NCBI RefSeq assembly: GCF_900101175.1
Contig: NZ_FNFQ01000011.1
Span: 1-64,000, forward strand
Direction of reading: 5' to 3'
DNA length: 64,000 nucleotides
Source: Stenotrophomonas pavanii
GTDB taxonomy: Bacteria; Pseudomonadota; Gammaproteobacteria; Xanthomonadales; Xanthomonadaceae
Position numbers and translations under genes: made by a program. The notes under the pieces were generated by a model. That model had not been told where the DNA came from and made no database searches. It saw only the letters and a list, made by a program, of their open reading frames with translations. This document shows positions 46,812 to 57,617 of this stretch, one piece after another; the first letter of the stretch is position 1; every line of letters begins with the position of its first letter.

Positions 46812-47432
46812 TCAGGTCGGGCGGAACATGCGGAAGCGCTGTTCGGCGCCGATACGGAAGTAATCGGCGGGGCCGCCGCCGCGCAGGATCGGTGCCGCTG
46901 CGGCAGTGTCGTAGATGCCATCGATCAGCAACCGTGCATCGATATGCACCGCCACCACCTCGCCCAGCACCAGCCAGCCTTGGGTGTCCTGTCCGGCGGC
47001 ATCGCGCAGGCGCACGATCTGGGTGCAGCGGCATTCCATGCTGACCGGGCTTTGTGCCACCCGCGGTGGTGCGACCTGCGTGGAGGCCAGCGGGGACAGG
47101 CCGGCGAGGACGAACTCGTCGACATCCGGCGCGACCGCACGGCAGCTTTCGTTCATGGCCTCGGCCAGGTCGAAGGTGGCCAGGTTCCAGACGAACTCTC
47201 CAGTGGCTTCGATGTTGCGCAGCGAGTCTTTGCGGCCCTGGCTGGAGAACCCGATGATCGGCGGGGTGTAGTTGAAGGCGTTGAAGAAGCTGTAGGGCGC
47301 CAGGTTCAACGTGCCGCCCGCGTCCTGGCTGGAAATCCAGCCGATCGGGCGCGGGCCGATGATGGCGTTGAACGGGTCATGCGGCAGGCGGTGGCCCTCC
47401 GCCGGGCGGTAGCTGTGGAAGGTGTCGGGCAT
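46812..47432 (-). CDS. Flavin reductase-like FMN-binding protein
   Basis: The 206-residue protein matches the flavin-reductase-like split-barrel family: FNAIIGPRPIGWISSQD near residue 23, LAPYSFFNAFNYTPPIIGFSSQ (flavin and pyridine-nucleotide contact region) and ETGEFVWNLATFDLA-like segment around 75-90. It probably uses FMN and NAD(P)H; relatives serve two-component monooxygenases or act alone, and no monooxygenase partner is adjacent. No signal peptide is seen. It is convergent with the LysR gene and possibly codirectional with the YccA-like gene, but a terminator lies between them. Confidence 0.87.
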   Translation of the reverse strand: MPDTFHSYRPAEGHRLPHDPFNAIIGPRPIGWISSQDAGGTLNLAPYSFFNAFNYTPPIIGFSSQGRKDSLRNIEATGEFVWNLATFDLAEAMNESCRAVAPDVDEFVLAGLSPLASTQVAPPRVAQSPVSMECRCTQIVRLRDAAGQDTQGWLVLGEVVAVHIDARLLIDGIYDTAAAAPILRGGGPADYFRIGAEQRFRMFRPT

Positions 47433-47467
47433 GGGGGCAGGGGACGTGTGGGCTTGCTCGACTCTAC

Positions 47468-47499
47468 AAAAAAAGCCGCGACCCTTGCGGATCGCGGCC
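47468..47499 (-). terminator. Rho-independent terminator of the YccA-like gene
   Basis: Minus strand: GCCGCGATCC-gcaa-GGGTCGCGGC followed by TTTTTTT. Confidence 0.9.
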
Positions 47500-47522
47500 T
47501 GTCGTTTACGGCGTGGCTGGAC

Positions 47523-48281
47523 TCAGCGCTGCTGGATCTTCGAGAGCAGGCGCAGGAATTCCACGTACAGCCAGACCAGGGTCACCATCAGGCCGAATGC
47601 GCCATACCACTCCATGTACTTCGGCGCACGCTGGGCGACGCCGGTTTCGATGAAGTCGAAGTCCAGCACCAGGTTCAGCGCGGCCACGACCACCACGAAC
47701 AGGCTGAAGGCAATGCCCAGCCAGCTGGCGTCGTGGATCACCGGCACGTTGATGTTGAAGAAGCCCAGCACGAACGAGGCCAGGTAGAGCAGGGCAATGC
47801 CGCCGGTGGCGGCGACCACGCCCATCTTGAAGTTCTCGGTGGCCTTGATCACGCCGCTGCGGTACGCGACCAGCAGCGCGGCCAGCGTGCCGAAGGTCAG
47901 CAGCACGGCCTGGAACACGATGCCCGGGTACTTCATGTTGAACAGCGCCGACACGGCGCCCAGGAACAGGCCTTCGACCAGCGCGTACATCGGCGCGGTC
48001 ACCGGCGACCATTCCTTCTTGAAGATGGTGATCAGCGCCAGCACCAGGCCGCCGATCGCGCCGCCGATGGCGTACAGGCTCGCGCTGCCGGAGATCTGGC
48101 CGTAGTCGTCGACCGACTGGCTCCAGGCGAACGCTGCGGTCAGCACGGTCAGCAGCAGCAGGAGGCCGGTCTTGTTGGCGGTGCCGTTGAGGGTCATCAC
48201 CTGGTCGGGGCTGGTCACCACCGAACCGCTGGCGAGGTCGAGGAAGGTCGACTCGGAAAGAGCCGGGTTGCCGCTGCGCAT
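47523..48281 (-). CDS. Bax inhibitor-1/YccA family membrane protein
   Basis: The 252-residue integral membrane protein has seven hydrophobic helices and the BI-1/YccA family layout (TGLLLLLTVLTAAFAW first; VTAPMYALVEGLFLGAVSA with conserved charged and glycine residues; final helix AFGLMVTLVWLYVEFLRLL). Bacterial relatives modulate FtsH (YccA) or pH-dependent calcium leak; the exact role here is unknown. ATG 48281 begins the conserved N-terminal cytoplasmic segment; the frame runs further upstream through the tRNA region, which is not coding. Confidence 0.88.
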   Translation of the reverse strand: MRSGNPALSESTFLDLASGSVVTSPDQVMTLNGTANKTGLLLLLTVLTAAFAWSQSVDDYGQISGSASLYAIGGAIGGLVLALITIFKKEWSPVTAPMYALVEGLFLGAVSALFNMKYPGIVFQAVLLTFGTLAALLVAYRSGVIKATENFKMGVVAATGGIALLYLASFVLGFFNINVPVIHDASWLGIAFSLFVVVVAALNLVLDFDFIETGVAQRAPKYMEWYGAFGLMVTLVWLYVEFLRLLSKIQQR

Positions 48282-48392
48282 GCGTATTCTCCGTGCGAAT
48301 GAGGATCGGGACGGCCATCCGGCCGATGACCGCGAGCATAGCCGATGACTGCGTACGGCGCTGTGGCGGGGACCAGCGTTGAGCCGGCCGCG

Positions 48393-48422
48393 TTGACAGT
48401 TCGCGACCGGCTTGGCGACAAT
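48393..48422 (+). promoter_or_regulatory. Promoter of tRNA-Pro/tRNA-Arg
   Basis: TTGACA (48393) and GACAAT (48417) with an 18-bp spacer, ending 40 nt before tRNA-Pro. Confidence 0.65.
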
Positions 48423-48461
48423 GACCAGCTCCCCGGGCCTGGCCCGAGGGGATTGCAAGAC

Positions 48462-48538
48462 CGGGGTATAGCGCAGTCTGGTAGCGCGCCTGCTTTGGGA
48501 GCAGGATGTCGGGGGTTCGAATCCCTCTACCCCGACCA
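48462..48538 (+). tRNA. tRNA-Pro (TGG)
   Basis: 77 nt with encoded CCA; acceptor CGGGGTA/TACCCCG, anticodon loop TTTGGGA, T-loop GGTTCGAATCC. Confidence 0.97.
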
Positions 48539-48577
48539 ATCCCACATCACGTCGGATTGGACACCGTTCCGGTCCGG

Positions 48578-48654
48578 GCGCCCGTAGCTCAACTGGATAG
48601 AGCACCGGCCTTCTAAGCCGGCGGTTACAGGTTCGATTCCTGTCGGGCGCGCCA
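48578..48654 (+). tRNA. tRNA-Arg (TCT)
   Basis: 77 nt with encoded CCA; acceptor GCGCCCG/CGGGCGC, anticodon loop CTTCTAA, T-loop GGTTCGATTCC. It lies 39 nt after tRNA-Pro and is probably cotranscribed. Confidence 0.97.
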
Positions 48655-48797
48655 TTTCACCCATCTCCTGCAGGTCCTGTCGTTACCGGCCTCTGCCTGG
48701 TCCAGCGCTGTGTTGGCGCGCATTCAATCTGGTCCGTCGTGGCCGAGGCATAGTCGGCCTGCCCCATGCCGGGGTGACTGCGCTGAGCCATCCCTTG

Positions 48798-49535
48798 ATG
48801 AACACCGTTGCGCGATCGCGCTGTCTGCTGCTGGCGATGGGCCTGGGGCTTGCCGTGCACGCGTCCGCCAATGCCCCCGTGATTGCGGTGTACCGCGGCG
48901 ACGCCGGTTGCCCAGGGTGTTCGGAGGCCGTCGAACAGGCCATCCATCGTTCGCGTCCGGACTATCACGTGGTGTTCGTCGGCCCGGGTGAGGCAGTGGA
49001 TGTCGATTCGCTGGCCACGTCGCGCTACCGGGCCTATGTGCAGCCGGGGGGCGGGCAGGACATCGACGCCGCGATGGCGGCGGTGGGCGAAGAGGGGGCG
49101 GCAGTCATCCGTCGTTTCGTCGATGCAGGCGGAACCTACATCGGCCTGTGCATGGGGGCCTACCTGGCCGGTGCATCGCATCTGGGCCTGCTGGCGCAGG
49201 ACCTGGACGCCGAGGCCGGCAGGCCGGGATTCCCTGTGCAGGATGAAGACGATGCCGTGATTCCCGTCGTCTGGGACGGGCGTCGCCAGACGGTGTACTT
49301 CCAGGACGGTCCCTACCTGCCCAAGGCGCCACGCGACCAAGGGTTCAAGGTGATTTCCCGCTACACCAATGGCGACATTGCGGCTGCGTCGTATCGCCAC
49401 GGGAAGGGCAGGGTGGTGCTGTCGGGACCGCATCCGGAAGCGCCGGCGCAGTGGTTCAAGATGGCGGACATCCCGCTTTCGCAGATGCCGTCGGCCGATC
49501 TGTTCAAGTCACTGCTGGATGAGGATCAGCGCTGA
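48798..49535 (+). CDS. Exported BPL_N-domain (GATase1-like) protein
   Basis: The 245-residue protein has a signal peptide (LLLAMGLGLAVHASA) and resembles the N-terminal domain family of eukaryotic biotin-protein ligase (BPL_N), a class I glutamine amidotransferase-like fold. The nucleophile elbow is YIGLCMGAYLAG (cysteine near residue 119), and HPEAPAQWF near 215 may supply the catalytic histidine. A CPGC motif lies just after the signal peptide. No function is established in bacteria. It sits between tRNA-Arg and tRNA-His; ATG 48798 is preferred, an in-frame GTG is at 48774. Confidence 0.75.
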   Translation: MNTVARSRCLLLAMGLGLAVHASANAPVIAVYRGDAGCPGCSEAVEQAIHRSRPDYHVVFVGPGEAVDVDSLATSRYRAYVQPGGGQDIDAAMAAVGEEGAAVIRRFVDAGGTYIGLCMGAYLAGASHLGLLAQDLDAEAGRPGFPVQDEDDAVIPVVWDGRRQTVYFQDGPYLPKAPRDQGFKVISRYTNGDIAAASYRHGKGRVVLSGPHPEAPAQWFKMADIPLSQMPSADLFKSLLDEDQR

Positions 49536-49727
49536 GGCGGGCGCGTGCGCAGCGCGACGCGGGCCGGAATGGCGACCGGCACATCAATGTGAAGAAATGC
49601 TTGCAATTCCTTCGCGACTCCCGGAAAATGCCGGACTCGCTTCAGGGGACGGCCTTCTGGTCCCACCCGGTCGCAACGCATCAGGTTCCACTGCTGGCAG
49701 CATCGGCAGGGGAGCAGAAGTTTCAGT

Positions 49728-49805
49728 GGTGGCTGTAGCTCAGTTGGTTAGAGTACCGGATTGTGATTCCGGTGGTCGGGGGTTCGAATCCCCTCAGCCA
49801 CCCCA
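49728..49805 (+). tRNA. tRNA-His (GTG)
   Basis: 78 nt including G-1 opposite C73 and encoded CCA; acceptor GTGGCTG/CAGCCAC, anticodon loop TTGTGAT. A TTGCAA-17-GAAAAT promoter-like pair is at 49601-49629, leaving an unusually long leader. Confidence 0.97.
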
Positions 49806-49839
49806 CTGTTTCAACCGTATCGGCGCAGCCGGAGCGGTA

Positions 49840-49867
49840 TTGCAATAAACAGAATGCACGTTACAAT
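49840..49867 (+). promoter_or_regulatory. Promoter of first tRNA-Lys
   Basis: TTGCAA (49840) and TACAAT (49862), 16-bp spacer, ending 17 nt before the tRNA. Confidence 0.7.
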
Positions 49868-49884
49868 GTGCGTCTGAGTTTCAC

Positions 49885-49960
49885 GGGCCGTTAGCTCAGT
49901 TGGTAGAGCAGTTGACTCTTAATCAATAGGTCCAAGGTTCGAATCCTTGACGGCCCACCA
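49885..49960 (+). tRNA. tRNA-Lys (CTT), copy 1
   Basis: 76 nt with encoded CCA; acceptor GGGCCGT/ACGGCCC, anticodon loop CTCTTAA, T-loop GGTTCGAATCC. Own promoter and terminator. Confidence 0.97.
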
Positions 49961-49967
49961 AGACAGA

Positions 49968-49994
49968 AGCCACCTGGCACGCCAGGTGGCTTTT
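49968..49994 (+). terminator. Terminator of tRNA-Lys copy 1
   Basis: AGCCACCTGG-cacg-CCAGGTGGCT then TTTT. Confidence 0.9.
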
Positions 49995-50113
49995 CTCTTA
50001 TAAGTGTGACCCCTTCGATTTCCGGGATCACACGTGGCGGTACCCGCGCAGGGCGTGGATCTGCCGCGGTGCTGGAACAGCGGTACTTGGTTCAACATCG
50101 TTGAAAAAAGTGC

Positions 50114-50143
50114 TTGCACCCACCGCTGTGATCAAGCCATAAT
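50114..50143 (+). promoter_or_regulatory. Promoter of second tRNA-Lys
   Basis: TTGCAC (50114) and CATAAT (50138), 18-bp spacer, ending 15 nt before the tRNA. Confidence 0.7.
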
Positions 50144-50158
50144 TCGCGCCCCGATTTC

Positions 50159-50234
50159 GGGCTGTTAGCTCAGTTGGTAGAGCAGTTGACTCTTAATCAA
50201 TAGGTCCAAGGTTCGAATCCTTGACAGCCCACCA
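50159..50234 (+). tRNA. tRNA-Lys (CTT), copy 2
   Basis: Same as copy 1 except for one acceptor pair (GGGCTGT/ACAGCCC), changed on both sides so pairing is kept. Confidence 0.97.
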
Positions 50235-50240
50235 GACGAA

Positions 50241-50269
50241 AGCCCCTTGGTTCGCCAAGTGGCTTTTTT
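50241..50269 (+). terminator. Terminator of tRNA-Lys copy 2
   Basis: AGCCCCTTGG-ttcg-CCAAGTGGCT then TTTTTT. Confidence 0.88.
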
Positions 50270-50413
50270 CTTGCCTGTGCGTCACGCCGGCGCCGCGCAG
50301 TGCGCGGGGTCAGTGACGCGGTGCCCGGAAACCGGCAGTTGCAGGTGTTCATCTTTGTGCAGGCCTTCCGCTGGCCGACGCTGCCTGCGACAATGTGGGC
50401 CTGTGCCGGCCAC

Positions 50414-50498
<85 letters not shown>

Positions 50499-50687
50499 GT
50501 GCCGGCCTGTCCCCGCCCTGATCGGGCCCTCGGCGCCCCCTTGACCGGCACGCGCTGGCAGTGCAGGCCGAATTGGGCGAAACTAAAGGGCTGCGGCAAG
50601 CAGGCGCGTCCCAGACGTCGTGTCCTTACAACCGTTTCATCCCAATCATCGAGCCGGGGGCCTGGGCCACCGGTGGCAGGAGTCAAC

Positions 50688-51983
50688 ATGCAAGCTTCGA
50701 TCGAATCCACCGGCAACCTGGAACGCCGCCTGAGCTTCTCGCTGCCGGAAGAGCGTCTGCAGAGCCACATCGCCGGCCGCCTGGGCGAAATCGCCCGTAC
50801 CACCCGCATCAAGGGGTTCCGTCCGGGCAAGGTGCCGGCCAAGGTGATCGAGCAGCGCTTCGGCGCGCAGGTCCGTGGCGAGGCGCTGGACGGCCTGCTG
50901 CGCGAGACCTTCGACGCGGCCGTGCGCGAGCACGACCTGCGCGTCGTCGGCAGCCCGCGCATCGACAAGGGCGACGAGGGTGAGTTCTCCTTCGTGGCCA
51001 CCGTGGAAGTGGTGCCGGACTTCGGCGACATCGACGTCAGCAAGCTGACCGTCGTTCGCCACACTGCCGAGATCACCGACGCCGACATCGACCAGATGAT
51101 CGAGAACCTGCAGAACCAGCGTCGTACCTGGGCCCCGGTCAGCCGTGGCGCACAGGACGGCGACCTGGTCGCGGTGGAAACCTGGTCGCAGGCCGGCGAA
51201 GAGCGCCTGCCGGCCGAGGGCACCGAGAAGGGCTCGATCGTGCTCGGCCAGGGCATGATGTTCGACACCATCGAAAAGGGCCTGGTCGGCCTGGCCAAGG
51301 GTGAAGAGAAGACCTTGGACGTCGAGTTCCCGGCTGACTGGCGCGTGCCGGTGCTGGCCGGCAAGACCGTGCAGGTCACCGTCAAGGTTGCCGAAGTGTC
51401 CGAGCCGGTCGTGCCGGCGGTCGACGAAGCCTTCATCAAGAGCTTCGGCGTGAAGGGTGGCGATGTCGAGCAGTTCCGCAGCGACATCCGCGCCAACCTG
51501 GAGCGTGAGCTGAAGGGCGCGCTGATGAACCGCCTGCGCCGTGAAGTGGGCGAGCAGCTGATCGCGGCCTACTCGTCGGTGGAAATGCCGCCGCGCCTGG
51601 TCGAGAACGAAGCCCGCGCCATGCTGGCCCAGCAGGTCGAGCAGCTGCGCCGCAACGGCCAGAACGTCGGCGAGATCCCGGCCGATGCCCACGAAGGCTT
51701 CAAGGACGCTGCCGCCAAGCGCGTGCTGGTCGGCCTGCTGGTCGGTGAAGTGGCCCGCATCAACGACCTGCGCCTGGAAGCCAAGCGCCTGAACGAAACG
51801 ATGCGTCTGATCGCCTCGACCTACGAAGAGCCGGAGCAGGTCATTGAGATGTACCGCAACGACCCCCAGCTGATGTCTGGCCTGCAGAACCGTGTGATGG
51901 AAGAGCAGGTGATCGACTGGATCGCCGAGCGTGCCCAGCACACCGAAGAGAAGCTGTCGTTCCAGGACGCGATCCGCCAGTAA
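50688..51983 (+). CDS. tig: Trigger factor (ribosome-associated chaperone and PPIase)
   Basis: The 431-residue chaperone has an N-terminal ribosome-binding domain with the signature [17 protein letters not shown] (about residues 44-60), a central FKBP-type prolyl isomerase domain (about 160-245; [22 protein letters not shown]) and a helical C-terminal substrate cradle. It receives nascent chains at the ribosome exit. ATG 50688 follows AGGAG. It heads the conserved tig-clpP-clpX-lon region, with its own terminator before clpP. Confidence 0.96.
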   Translation: MQASIESTGNLERRLSFSLPEERLQSHIAGRLGEIARTTRIKGFRPGKVPAKVIEQRFGAQVRGEALDGLLRETFDAAVREHDLRVVGSPRIDKGDEGEFSFVATVEVVPDFGDIDVSKLTVVRHTAEITDADIDQMIENLQNQRRTWAPVSRGAQDGDLVAVETWSQAGEERLPAEGTEKGSIVLGQGMMFDTIEKGLVGLAKGEEKTLDVEFPADWRVPVLAGKTVQVTVKVAEVSEPVVPAVDEAFIKSFGVKGGDVEQFRSDIRANLERELKGALMNRLRREVGEQLIAAYSSVEMPPRLVENEARAMLAQQVEQLRRNGQNVGEIPADAHEGFKDAAAKRVLVGLLVGEVARINDLRLEAKRLNETMRLIASTYEEPEQVIEMYRNDPQLMSGLQNRVMEEQVIDWIAERAQHTEEKLSFQDAIRQ

Positions 51984-52002
51984 GCCGGCGGATCACCGGA
52001 TG

Positions 52003-52032
52003 CCCCGCGCCTTTGCCGGCGCGGGGTTGTTG
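52003..52032 (+). terminator. Terminator between tig and clpP
   Basis: CCCCGCGCC-tttgcc-GGCGCGGGG followed by TTGTTG. Confidence 0.8.
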
Positions 52033-52057
52033 CCCCCCAAGATAGGTACCTCACGTA

Positions 52058-52684
52058 ATGGACAACCGAACCAAAGCCCTGAACCTGGTTCCGATGGTGG
52101 TCGAGCAGACCAGCCGCGGCGAGCGTGCCTACGACATCTATTCGCGCCTGTTGAAGGAGCGCCTGATCTTCCTCGTGGGCCCGATCGACGATCACATGGC
52201 CAACGTGGTGGTGGCGCAGTTGCTGTTCCTGGAATCGGAAAACCCGGAAAAGGACATCAACATCTACATCAACTCGCCGGGTGGCGTGGTCACCGCCGGC
52301 ATGGCGATCTACGACACCATGCAGTACATCAAGCCGAATGTGAGCACCACCTGCATCGGCCAGGCCGCCTCGATGGGCGCCCTGCTGCTGGCCGCGGGCG
52401 AAGCCGGCAAGCGCTATGCGCTGCCGAACTCGCGCGTGATGATCCACCAGCCGCTGGGCGGCTACCAGGGCCAGGCCACCGACATCGACATCCACGCGCG
52501 TGAGATCCTGACCCTGCGTTCGCGCCTGAACGAGATACTGGCCAAGCACACCGGCCAGTCGCTGGAGACGATCGCCCGCGACACCGAGCGCGACAACTTC
52601 AAGAGCGCCTTCGAGGCGCAGGCCTACGGTCTGGTCGACCAGGTCCTGGAGCGTCGTCCGGATGAGTCGATCCAGGCCGGCTGA
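52058..52684 (+). CDS. clpP: ATP-dependent Clp protease proteolytic subunit
   Basis: The 208-residue serine protease forms the double-heptamer chamber fed by ClpX or ClpA. The catalytic serine is in [14 protein letters not shown] (S105) and the histidine in [13 protein letters not shown] (H130); the aspartate lies in the downstream ERDNF segment. The N-terminus ([21 protein letters not shown]) includes a short propeptide, with processing expected near LVPMVVE. It lies 126 nt before clpX, whose own promoter region is in the gap. Confidence 0.97.
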   Translation: MDNRTKALNLVPMVVEQTSRGERAYDIYSRLLKERLIFLVGPIDDHMANVVVAQLLFLESENPEKDINIYINSPGGVVTAGMAIYDTMQYIKPNVSTTCIGQAASMGALLLAAGEAGKRYALPNSRVMIHQPLGGYQGQATDIDIHAREILTLRSRLNEILAKHTGQSLETIARDTERDNFKSAFEAQAYGLVDQVLERRPDESIQAG

Positions 52685-52810
52685 CCGGCCTTCACGGGGC
52701 CAGGGAGGCTCCGTTCCTGCAGGGTCGGGCGGGACTGGTGTCCCCTCGGCCCTGTGCTATTCTCGAATCGAACCCCCGTTCAGCGGGTGGGGTAACTGGG
52801 TAAGCGAAGC

Positions 52811-54100
<1,290 letters not shown>

Positions 54101-54151
54101 TCCTTCCAGGTTGTTGATTGGAAAGGATTTTCAAGGAATGCCTTGCATCTG

Positions 54152-54190
54152 AAAGCCGATGGCCCCATAACGGGGCCATCGGCTTTTTTT
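54152..54190 (+). terminator. Terminator between clpX and lon
   Basis: AAAGCCGATGGCCCC-ataa-CGGGGCCATCGGCTTTTTTT, a 14-bp stem. Confidence 0.92.
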
Positions 54191-54242
54191 GTCTCCGGAA
54201 GATGCCCTCCCGGAGGCGGTTTTCCCCTTCCCTGGAGCCCCC

Positions 54243-56690
54243 ATGGCCCGTTCCCCAAGTGAAACCCTCGACCTGCCGGTCCTGCCGCTGCGCGACGTAG
54301 TGGTGTTCCCGCACATGGTCATCCCGCTGTTCGTCGGCCGTGACAAGTCCATGCACGCGCTTGAGCAGGCAATGGAAGCGGACAAGCGCATCCTGCTGCT
54401 GGCGCAGAAGTCTGCCGAAACCGACGACCCGCATGCGGCCGACCTCTACCAGGTCGGTACGCTGGCGCAGGTGCTGCAGCTGTTGAAGCTGCCCGACGGC
54501 ACCATCAAGGTGCTGGTCGAAGGCCTGTCGCGCGTGCAGGTCACCCACGTCGACGAGCGCAATGGCTCGCTGCACGGGCAGGCAGTGGAGATCGACGCCA
54601 CCGACGAGCGCGAAGCGCGTGAGGTCGAGGCGATCGCCCGCTCGCTGATGTCGCTGTTCGAGCAGTACGTGAAGACCAACCGCAAGCTGCCGCCGGAACT
54701 GCTGCAGACGCTGTCGGGCATCGACGAGCCGGCGCGCCTGGCCGACACCATCGCCGCGCACATCAGCGTGCGCCTGGCCGACAAGCAGCGCCTGCTGGAA
54801 ACGCTGGCCGTGGGTGACCGCCTGGAGATGCTGGTGGGCCTGGTCGACGGCGAGATCGACGTGCAGCAGATGGAGAAGCGCATCCGCGGCCGCGTGAAGT
54901 CGCAGATGGAGAAGAGCCAGCGCGAGTACTACCTCAATGAACAGATGAAGGCCATCCAGAAGGAACTGGGTGACCTGGACGATGCGCCTGGCGAGCTGGA
55001 AGAGCTGGCGCGCAAGATCGCCGAGGCCGGCATGCCGAAGGCCGTTGAGGCCAAGGCGCGCAACGAGCTGAACAAGCTCAAGCAGATGTCGCCGATGTCG
55101 GCCGAAGCGGCGGTCGTGCGCAACTACCTGGAGTGGTTGCTGGGCGTGCCGTGGAAGAAGCGCAGCAAGGTGCGCAAGGACCTGAAGGTGGCGCAGGACA
55201 CCCTCGATGCCGATCACTACGGCCTGGAGAAGGTCAAGGAGCGCATCCTTGAATACCTGGCGGTGCAGTCGCGCGTGAAGCAGATGAAGGGCCCGATCCT
55301 GTGCCTGGTCGGGCCGCCGGGCGTGGGCAAGACGTCGCTGGGCCAGTCCATCGCCAAGGCCACCAACCGCAAGTTCGTGCGCATGTCGCTGGGCGGCGTG
55401 CGTGACGAGGCCGAGATCCGTGGCCACCGTCGTACCTACGTCGGTTCGATGCCGGGTCGCATCGTGCAGAACCTCAACAAGGTCGGCAGCAAGAACCCGC
55501 TGTTCGTACTCGACGAGATCGACAAGATGTCGATGGACTTCCGCGGCGATCCGTCCTCGGCGCTGCTGGAAGTGCTCGACCCCGAGCAGAACAACGCGTT
55601 CAACGACCACTATCTGGAAGTGGACCTGGACCTGTCCGAAGTGATGTTCGTGGCCACCTCGAACTCGCTCAACATTCCCGGCCCGCTGCTGGACCGCATG
55701 GAAGTGATCCGCATCCCCGGCTACACCGAGGATGAGAAGCTCAACATCGCCACCCGTTACCTGGTGCCCAAGCAGGTCAAGGCCAACGGCCTGCAGCCGG
55801 AAGAGCTGGAGATCGGCAGTGACGCCATCCAGGACATCGTGCGCTACTACACGCGCGAGTCGGGCGTGCGCAACCTGGAACGCGAGATCGCCAAGATCTG
55901 CCGCAAGGTGGTGAAGGAGATCGCGCTGGCCGGCCCGCAGCCGGCGAAGGCGAAGAAGGGCGCGAAGAAGAAGGCGCTGGTGAGCGTGTCCAGCAAGAAC
56001 CTGGACAAGTACCTGGGCGTGCGTCGCTTCGACTTCGGCCGTGCCGAGGAGGAGAACGAGATCGGCCTGGTCACCGGCCTGGCCTGGACCGAAGTCGGTG
56101 GCGACCTGCTGCAGATCGAATCGACGCTGGTGCCGGGCAAGGGCCAGCTGATCCTGACCGGCCAGCTCGGCAACGTGATGAAGGAATCGGCGTCGGCCGC
56201 GCTGTCGGTGGTGCGTTCGCGCGCCGTGGGCTTTGGCATCGACAGCGACTTCCTGCAGAAGCACGACGTGCACCTGCACGTGCCCGATGGCGCTACGCCG
56301 AAGGACGGCCCGAGCGCCGGCGCGGCGATGGTCACCTCGCTGGTATCGATGCTGACCAAGGTGCCGGTGCGTGCCGACGTGGCGATGACCGGCGAGATCA
56401 CCCTGCGTGGCCGCGTCACGGCCATCGGTGGACTGAAGGAGAAGCTGCTGGCTGCACTGCGTGGCGGAATCCGCACGGTCATCATTCCCGAGGAGAACCG
56501 CAAGGACCTGGCCGACATCCCCGCCAACGTCACCCGCGATCTGAAGATCGTGCCGGTGAAGTACATCGAAGAAGTCCTGGACCTGGCGCTGGAGCGTCCG
56601 TTGGCACCGAAGAAGGCGCGCAAGAGTGCGCAGCGCGTCACGGTGCGCAGCAAGGCCAAACCGAGTGGAAACGCGCGCGTCAAGCATTGA
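54243..56690 (+). CDS. lon: ATP-dependent Lon protease
   Basis: This 815-residue homohexameric protease degrades misfolded and regulatory proteins. The N-terminal LAN domain (about 10-205; [20 protein letters not shown]) precedes a helical region, the AAA+ module (Walker [13 protein letters not shown] near residue 361; [10 protein letters not shown]) and the Ser-Lys dyad protease domain with the nucleophile in [10 protein letters not shown] (S691) and the lysine 43 residues later in LKEKLLAA. An Ala/Lys-rich insert ([14 protein letters not shown], about residue 566-582) and a basic C-terminal tail are lineage-type extensions. GGAG precedes ATG 54243. Confidence 0.97.
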   Translation: MARSPSETLDLPVLPLRDVVVFPHMVIPLFVGRDKSMHALEQAMEADKRILLLAQKSAETDDPHAADLYQVGTLAQVLQLLKLPDGTIKVLVEGLSRVQVTHVDERNGSLHGQAVEIDATDEREAREVEAIARSLMSLFEQYVKTNRKLPPELLQTLSGIDEPARLADTIAAHISVRLADKQRLLETLAVGDRLEMLVGLVDGEIDVQQMEKRIRGRVKSQMEKSQREYYLNEQMKAIQKELGDLDDAPGELEELARKIAEAGMPKAVEAKARNELNKLKQMSPMSAEAAVVRNYLEWLLGVPWKKRSKVRKDLKVAQDTLDADHYGLEKVKERILEYLAVQSRVKQMKGPILCLVGPPGVGKTSLGQSIAKATNRKFVRMSLGGVRDEAEIRGHRRTYVGSMPGRIVQNLNKVGSKNPLFVLDEIDKMSMDFRGDPSSALLEVLDPEQNNAFNDHYLEVDLDLSEVMFVATSNSLNIPGPLLDRMEVIRIPGYTEDEKLNIATRYLVPKQVKANGLQPEELEIGSDAIQDIVRYYTRESGVRNLEREIAKICRKVVKEIALAGPQPAKAKKGAKKKALVSVSSKNLDKYLGVRRFDFGRAEEENEIGLVTGLAWTEVGGDLLQIESTLVPGKGQLILTGQLGNVMKESASAALSVVRSRAVGFGIDSDFLQKHDVHLHVPDGATPKDGPSAGAAMVTSLVSMLTKVPVRADVAMTGEITLRGRVTAIGGLKEKLLAALRGGIRTVIIPEENRKDLADIPANVTRDLKIVPVKYIEEVLDLALERPLAPKKARKSAQRVTVRSKAKPSGNARVKH

Positions 56691-56738
56691 CGCGCGCTGT
56701 CCGATGGCCCGAAACCCGCGTCGTTGCTGGCTTTCAGC

Positions 56739-56767
56739 TTGCGTGGGGGTAGGGCCGCTGGTATAAA
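56739..56767 (+). promoter_or_regulatory. Promoter of hupB
   Basis: TTGCGT (56739) and TATAAA (56762) with a 17-bp spacer. The leader to the hupB start is about 135 nt. The 218-nt gap holds no gene. Confidence 0.7.
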
Positions 56768-56908
56768 AGCAGCACTCGCGAATGAGTGATCGCAGTCTGG
56801 TGATCGCTGAATTCGGCGAACCGTTTCCACATGGCGGCCGCATGCAGATGGCATGCGGTTGCTTCCCTGTCGAATCCGCGGAACCCACCGCCAAAGGAGT
56901 TGTAGAGA

Positions 56909-57181
56909 ATGAACAAGACCGAATTGATCGATGCCGTTGCTGAAGCTGCCGACCTGACCAAGGCAGAGTCCAGCCGCGCTGTCGATGCCGTCGTTGCTGC
57001 CATCACCAAGGCGCTGAAGGACGGCGATGCGGTCACCCTGGTTGGCTTCGGTACCTTCCAGGTCCGCGACCGTGCTGCCCGCACCGGCCGCAACCCGAAG
57101 ACCGGCGACACCATCAAGATCGCTGCTTCGAAGAATCCGTCGTTCAAGGCTGGTAAGGCCCTGAAGGATGCTGTAAACTAA
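56909..57181 (+). CDS. hupB: DNA-binding protein HU-beta
   Basis: The 90-residue nucleoid protein has the full HU fold: N-terminal helices ([20 protein letters not shown]), the saddle ([19 protein letters not shown]) and the DNA-inserting arm with the GRNPKTG signature around residues 60-66. Strong codon bias and a good promoter agree with high expression. The stop lies 11 nt before tRNA-Val without an intervening terminator, so the message probably runs into the tRNA cluster. Confidence 0.97.
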   Translation: MNKTELIDAVAEAADLTKAESSRAVDAVVAAITKALKDGDAVTLVGFGTFQVRDRAARTGRNPKTGDTIKIAASKNPSFKAGKALKDAVN

Positions 57182-57192
57182 GCGGCTCGCTG

Positions 57193-57267
57193 GGGTGCTT
57201 AGCTCAGCGGTAGAGCGTCTCCTTTACACGGAGAGGGTCGGGGGTTCGAAACCCTCAGCACCCACCA
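57193..57267 (+). tRNA. tRNA-Val (TAC)
   Basis: 75 nt with encoded CCA; acceptor GGGTGCT/AGCACCC, anticodon loop TTTACAC, T-loop GGTTCGAAACC. It directly follows hupB. Confidence 0.97.
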
Positions 57268-57293
57268 CAGCACCGCGGTAAAAGTTTGAGTGT

Positions 57294-57370
57294 GGAGCGG
57301 TAGTTCAGCTGGTTAGAATGCTGGCCTGTCACGCCGGAGGTCGCGGGTTCGAGTCCCGTCCGCTCCGCCA
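57294..57370 (+). tRNA. tRNA-Asp (GTC), copy 1
   Basis: 77 nt with encoded CCA; anticodon loop CTGTCAC; acceptor GGAGCGG/CCGCTCC. It lies 26 nt after tRNA-Val. Confidence 0.97.
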
Positions 57371-57379
57371 TTCAACGAG

Positions 57380-57410
57380 GCCTCCGGCCAAAAGCTGGAG
57401 GCTTTGTTTT
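57380..57410 (+). terminator. Terminator after tRNA-Asp copy 1
   Basis: GCCTCCGGC-caaaa-GCTGGAGGC then TTTGTTTT. Confidence 0.85.
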
Positions 57411-57453
57411 CTCCCCGGTCCAGGCCGGCTGAAAGCAAGAAAGGTAACAACGC

Positions 57454-57530
57454 GGAGCGGTAGTTCAGCTGGTTAGAATGCTGGCCTGTCACGCCGGAGG
57501 TCGCGGGTTCGAGTCCCGTCCGCTCCGCCA
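57454..57530 (+). tRNA. tRNA-Asp (GTC), copy 2
   Basis: Identical in sequence to copy 1. Confidence 0.97.
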
Positions 57531-57539
57531 TTACATCGA

Positions 57540-57573
57540 GGCCCCCGGCCGAAAGCTGGGGGCCTTGTCTTCT
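57540..57573 (+). terminator. Terminator after tRNA-Asp copy 2
   Basis: GGCCCCCGGC-cgaaa-GCTGGGGGCC then TTGTCTTCT; related to the hairpin after copy 1. Confidence 0.8.
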
Positions 57574-57617
57574 CACCGGCAGGTCCGGGAAGAAGACGAA
57601 AGGGTTTTTGCAAGAAC

